Part shown: positions 7,169 through 9,596 of the stretch, in pieces | Numbering within the stretch: position 1 is the stretch's first letter | How the letters are laid out: each line of letters opens with the position of its first letter | Assembly: GCA_018823385.1 (NCBI GenBank) | Contig: JAHJIK010000040.1 | Coordinates: 1-9,596, forward strand | Length of the DNA stretch: 9,596 bases | Direction: 5' to 3' | Origin: Patescibacteria group bacterium | GTDB lineage: Bacteria; Patescibacteriota; Minisyncoccia; Phycocordibacterales; Phycocordibacteraceae | Notes under the pieces: generated by a model | Seen by the model: only the letters and a program-made list of their open reading frames with translations | Database searches by the model: none | Told to the model about the DNA's origin: nothing | Position numbers and translations under genes: made by a program

Positions 7169-7178
7169 CACCTCCTTT
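7169..7178 (-). promoter_or_regulatory. Strong Shine-Dalgarno site of the membrane-protein gene
   Basis: Read on the minus strand, 7178-7169 is AAAGGAGGTG, an extended match to the 16S anti-Shine-Dalgarno sequence. The GGAGG core ends 6 nt before the ATG at 7164, ideal spacing, and this fixes the start codon over the second Met at residue 6. It is the only canonical ribosome binding site in this window. Confidence 0.88.
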
Positions 7179-7185
7179 CCTTATC

Positions 7186-7214
7186 TGAATACTCCCATAC
7201 TGCCTTGGTGTCAA
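7186..7214 (-). promoter_or_regulatory. Sigma70-type promoter of the membrane-protein gene
   Basis: On the minus strand a perfect -35 TTGACA (7214-7209) is separated by exactly 17 nt from TATTCA (7191-7186). Transcription would start near 7179, just before the Shine-Dalgarno site, giving a leader of about 15 nt. The -10 is a moderate match. This promoter overlaps the region where a uvrC -35 would lie, so the two divergent genes may compete for polymerase. Confidence 0.65.
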
Positions 7215-7229
7215 TTTTTAATACGAGAG

Positions 7230-7237
7230 TATAGGAT
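7230..7237 (+). promoter_or_regulatory. Possible -10 element before uvrC
   Basis: TATAGGAT (7230-7237) contains TAGGAT ending 6 nt before the uvrC ATG. The TGGTA core seen at the other genes is absent, and no good -35 is present. AGAAGG at 7238-7243 directly touches the ATG with no spacer, so it is unlikely to act as a Shine-Dalgarno site. The position matches the short-leader pattern of neighbouring genes, but the match is weak. Confidence 0.35.
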
Positions 7238-7243
7238 AGAAGG

Positions 7244-8503
7244 ATGCAGCGCGAAGACCTACCGAAGTTTGATTTACCTGACGTACCGGGCGTCTATCTC
7301 TTTACCCAAGGAAAGGGTAAGGCAAAGGAAATACTGTATATAGGAAAGGCTACATCACTAAAAGATCGAGTGCGCTCATACTTTGATATAGAGCTTATAT
7401 CTACTCGCGGCCCTCGTATCGTAGATATGGTCACTAAAGCGGATAGCGTTTCATATGAGACAACTCCCACGGTACTTGAGGCATTGGTACGAGAAGCAGC
7501 ACTCATACGTGAACACCTGCCAAAAGCTAACGCTATGGGGAAGGATGATAAGACGTTCCTGTATGCAGTGATTACCGACGAGGAGATTCCTCGAGTCCTT
7601 GCTATTCGTGGTGCTGAAATAGATTTTAAGAAGTCATGTGTGCTCACCACTGGCGCAAAGCTAAAAGCGATACACGGTCCCTTCCCCTCAGGGTACCAGC
7701 TCCGCGAAGGTCTTCGCTTGATACGAAAGATCTTCCCATTCTTTGATACACCAAAGCCAGTTGGTGAGGGCGGCAAGACCACGCAGGCAAAGGTGGAGTT
7801 TAATAGACAAATTGGTCAGTATCCACGGAATATGGATAGGAATTCATACATGAATTCAATTCGTAACGTATCACTCTTTCTATCTGGACGAGTTAAGACA
7901 CTTCGCACCACCCTTACAAAAGAAATGAAGCAGGCAGCAAAGGAGGAGCGCTTTGAAGATGCGGGTGAAATCCGTAAACAGCTATTTGCACTCGATCACA
8001 TTCAGGATGTGTCACTTATAAAGGAGGATAGAGGTGAAGAAGAGGTTGGGCCTCGTCTTGAGGCATATGACACAGCACATTTGTCAGGCACTAATGCCAT
8101 TGGTGTGATGACGGTGGTTGAAAGCGGTATGCCGGTGAAGAAGGACTATCGAACCTTCAGAATCAAAGGCGTGGGTGGTAAGAGTCTTAATGATGATATT
8201 GCATCACTCAAGGAAATACTAAGTAGGAGACTTGGGCATCCAGAGTGGCCACTACCGCGTGCCTTTATTATCGATGGCGGGAAGACGCACAAGAAGGCGG
8301 CAGAAGAAGTGTTGAAGGAAGTGGGTATAGGAATTCCTGTTGTTGCAGTGGTCAAGGATGAAAAACATAGACCGCGAGAAGTAATTGGAAGTCTTCGCGC
8401 GGCCGTACGAGATGCTGATGCTGTTCTTGCAAACTCAGAGGCTCACCGTTTCTCACTTTCAAAGCACCGTGCCGCGAGAAACAAATCAATGCGCGGGGAA
8501 TAA
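7244..8503 (+). CDS. uvrC: Short excinuclease ABC subunit C (UvrC) without HhH domain or Fe-S cysteines
   Basis: UvrC is the dual nuclease that cuts on both sides of damage bound by UvrB. The GIY-YIG nuclease is N-terminal: 'PGVYLF' with Y18, 'LYIGKA' with Y32, 'LKDRVRSYF' (39-47), and the expected catalytic E84 in 'LVREAALIREHLPKAN'. A UVR segment follows (about 224-256, 'ERFEDAGEIRKQL'). The RNase H-like domain keeps the expected acidic/histidine triad: D276 in 'EAYDTAH', D344 in 'FIIDGGK', H401 in 'SEAHRFSLSKHR'. The protein stops at 419 residues, just after that block, so the tandem helix-hairpin-helix domain of standard UvrC (about 600 residues) is absent. The cysteine cluster expected between 'RKIFPFF' and 'SLFLSG' is also gone: residues 166-210 contain no cysteine. 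Intact catalytic residues argue against a pseudogene. ddl follows after 39 nt. Confidence 0.96.
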   Translation: MQREDLPKFDLPDVPGVYLFTQGKGKAKEILYIGKATSLKDRVRSYFDIELISTRGPRIVDMVTKADSVSYETTPTVLEALVREAALIREHLPKANAMGKDDKTFLYAVITDEEIPRVLAIRGAEIDFKKSCVLTTGAKLKAIHGPFPSGYQLREGLRLIRKIFPFFDTPKPVGEGGKTTQAKVEFNRQIGQYPRNMDRNSYMNSIRNVSLFLSGRVKTLRTTLTKEMKQAAKEERFEDAGEIRKQLFALDHIQDVSLIKEDRGEEEVGPRLEAYDTAHLSGTNAIGVMTVVESGMPVKKDYRTFRIKGVGGKSLNDDIASLKEILSRRLGHPEWPLPRAFIIDGGKTHKKAAEEVLKEVGIGIPVVAVVKDEKHRPREVIGSLRAAVRDADAVLANSEAHRFSLSKHRAARNKSMRGE

Positions 8504-8525
8504 GCCGCGGGAGAAATAATTTGTT

Positions 8526-8534
8526 TGGTATACT
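8526..8534 (+). promoter_or_regulatory. Extended -10 element before ddl
   Basis: TGGTATACT contains TATACT (8529-8534), the best -10 match in the window, ending 8 nt before the ATG at 8543. There is no TTGACA-like -35 and no Shine-Dalgarno sequence. If it is the promoter, transcription starts at about 8540-8543 and the mRNA is leaderless. It also argues against the in-frame TTG at 8525 as the start, because that codon overlaps the element. Confidence 0.6.
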
Positions 8535-8542
8535 GCTCGCAT

Positions 8543-9517
8543 ATGAACACTACTGTTGGCGTATTGCGAGGAGGTCCATCCAAAGAGCATGAGGTCTCAA
8601 TTAAAACAGGTCACGCTATCGTTACCAACCTCTCACGAGATGATTACACTGTTCGTGATATTTATATCGACCGCAGTGGCGTGTGGCACATGCGCGGAGT
8701 ACCAACAACGCCGGAGCGCGCACTGCAATCAGTGGATGCAGTTATCATCGGTTTGCATGGAGAGTATGGAGAGGATGGGGAAGTACAAAAACTTCTTGAG
8801 CGCTACGGTATTCCATACACCGGTTCGGATTCTTTTAGTTCGTATGTCGCGATGCATAAAGTGATGGCAAAAGAAAAAGCAAAAGAGGCAGGTCTCCTTA
8901 CTCCTAAGTATCGATTTATTGAAGACGGTTCTGATATTGAAACAGTCGCTGCTGAAATTGTTCGAACATTCCCACAGCCAGTCGTTGTGAAGCCCGTGAA
9001 GTGGGGTTCATCAGTTGGGGTATCAATCATCTCCGGATACGTACCGCTCGTTGATGCAATCACGGCACTACTTGAAGAAGGTTCGGGAGGTGTACTCGTT
9101 GAAGAACTCATCAAAGGAACAGAAGCTACTGCAGGTGTAGTGGAGGGACTTCGAGGTGAAGAGTTGTATTCTCTCCCAGTGGTTGAAATTGTTCCGGCAG
9201 ACGCGCACTCGTTCTTCTCATACGATGCAAAATACTCAGGACAAACACGGGAGGTGGTGCCAGGAAACTTTAGTCGGCCCATTGCAGACCAAATCATGCA
9301 GCAGGCACGTACTGCACATGAAGCTCTCGGACTTCGACACTACTCACGTTCAGACTTTATCGTTTCTCCAAAGGGTATCTACTATCTAGAAACCAATACA
9401 CTGCCAGGCATGACGGAAGAGTCTCTACTCCCCAAATCCCTTGCTGCGGTAGGGGTGGGATTCTCTGATTTTTTACGTCATTTGGTAGAGCTTGCTCTTG
9501 CGGGCAAGAAACGATAA
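8543..9517 (+). CDS. ddl: D-alanine--D-alanine ligase
   Basis: This ATP-grasp enzyme joins two D-alanines to make the dipeptide end of peptidoglycan precursors in the cytoplasm. At 324 residues it has normal family length. Motifs include 'LRGGPSKEHEVS' with E15, 'GLHGEYGEDGEVQ' (70-82), 'KPVKWGSSVGVS' (150-161), the omega-loop 'SYDAKYSGQTREVVPG' with Y227 (the tyrosine position seen in D-Ala rather than D-lactate ligases), and 'RSDFIV...LETNTLPGMTEESLLP' with expected metal ligands D271, E283 and N285. I chose the ATG at 8543 because it gives the usual 'MNTTVGVLRGG' N-terminus; an in-frame TTG at 8525 would add six residues that look like promoter sequence. A tRNA-Ala gene begins 12 nt after the stop. 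Presence indicates a peptidoglycan-making bacterium. Confidence 0.96.
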   Translation: MNTTVGVLRGGPSKEHEVSIKTGHAIVTNLSRDDYTVRDIYIDRSGVWHMRGVPTTPERALQSVDAVIIGLHGEYGEDGEVQKLLERYGIPYTGSDSFSSYVAMHKVMAKEKAKEAGLLTPKYRFIEDGSDIETVAAEIVRTFPQPVVVKPVKWGSSVGVSIISGYVPLVDAITALLEEGSGGVLVEELIKGTEATAGVVEGLRGEELYSLPVVEIVPADAHSFFSYDAKYSGQTREVVPGNFSRPIADQIMQQARTAHEALGLRHYSRSDFIVSPKGIYYLETNTLPGMTEESLLPKSLAAVGVGFSDFLRHLVELALAGKKR

Positions 9518-9520
9518 TAT
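9515..9520 (+). promoter_or_regulatory. Possible -10 element for tRNA-Ala
   Basis: TAATAT (9515-9520) overlaps the ddl stop codon and ends 9 nt before the predicted tRNA 5' end at 9530, a spacing that would start transcription close to the mature end. No -35 is evident, and the tRNA could instead be processed from a ddl read-through transcript. Confidence 0.3.
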
Positions 9521-9529
9521 TGCATTGAT

Positions 9530-9596
9530 GGGCCGTTAGCTCAGTTGGTAGAGCACCTCATTTGCAATGAGGGGGTCGCAGGTTCAAATCCTGTAC
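9530..9596 (+). tRNA. tRNA-Ala (anticodon UGC), 3' end cut off by the window
   Basis: The cloverleaf can be folded by hand. The acceptor 5' strand is GGGCCGT (9530-9536), then TA, and a D-arm 'GCTCAGTTGGTAGAGC' (9539-9554). The anticodon stem is CCTCA/TGAGG (9556-9560, 9568-9572) with loop TTTGCAA and anticodon TGC at 9563-9565. The variable region is GGGTC, and the T-arm is GCAGG-TTCAAAT-CCTGT (9578-9594). The last two bases, AC, begin the 3' acceptor strand and pair with GT. About five acceptor bases, the discriminator and any encoded CCA lie outside the window, so the G3-U70 alanine identity pair cannot be checked. Alanine is assigned from the anticodon. Confidence 0.95.

Noticed and set aside
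7244..8503. uvrC as a truncated pseudogene
   Set aside because: Both nuclease active sites are intact, the frame is uninterrupted, and ddl with its own promoter-like element follows after 39 nt. The short length looks like a stable form.
8525..8542. In-frame TTG start for ddl giving six extra residues
   Set aside because: These bases contain the TGGTATACT promoter-like element, and the ATG at 8543 yields the normal Ddl N-terminus.
1..9596. CRISPR array, insertion sequence, phage or defence island
   Set aside because: No regularly spaced repeats, transposase or integrase motifs, terminal inverted repeats or known defence domains were seen; gene content is housekeeping plus one unknown membrane protein.

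Overview
The window is a compact, almost entirely plus-strand bacterial segment of moderate GC. I infer Candidate Phyla Radiation (Patescibacteria, probably a Parcubacteria-type lineage). The evidence is convergent but indirect: a UvrC of only 419 residues that ends before the helix-hairpin-helix domain, a histidine kinase with an 'AAHQLRTPLTGIRW' H-box, very short intergenic gaps, and start codons lying directly behind -10-like elements instead of Shine-Dalgarno sites. No 16S rRNA gene or other phylogenetic marker is present, so the lineage is an inference.

Layout. Positions 1-458 hold the 3' part of a queuine tRNA-ribosyltransferase gene (tgt, beginning outside the window). Then come uvrB (502-2565), a membrane histidine kinase (2587-3681), a stand-alone receiver-domain response regulator (3700-4092) and uvrA (4159-6798). 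A single minus-strand gene for a 117-residue three-helix membrane protein (7164-6811) sits between uvrA and uvrC, sharing a divergent promoter region with uvrC and ending in a strong hairpin next to the uvrA stop. The plus strand resumes with uvrC (7244-8503), ddl (D-alanine--D-alanine ligase, 8543-9517) and a tRNA-Ala(UGC) gene running off the right edge (9530-9596).

How the genes work together. uvrA, uvrB and uvrC are the complete set of nucleotide excision repair incision proteins, here within 8 kb, with a two-component pair lodged between uvrB and uvrA. Tgt and tRNA-Ala belong to tRNA biology and Ddl to peptidoglycan precursor synthesis. I see no mobile element, CRISPR array, prophage or obvious new defence system.

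Most notable points. (1) A TGGTAnnnT-like extended -10 element lies 7-8 nt before the ATG of uvrB, the kinase, the regulator and ddl, suggesting leaderless transcription, whereas the lone minus-strand gene has a TTGACA promoter and a textbook AAAGGAGGTG ribosome binding site. (2) Several conserved enzymes have lost structural or metal-binding parts while keeping catalytic residues: Tgt lacks the three zinc cysteines, UvrA lacks the insertion domain, and UvrC lacks both the Fe-S cysteines and the C-terminal HhH domain.
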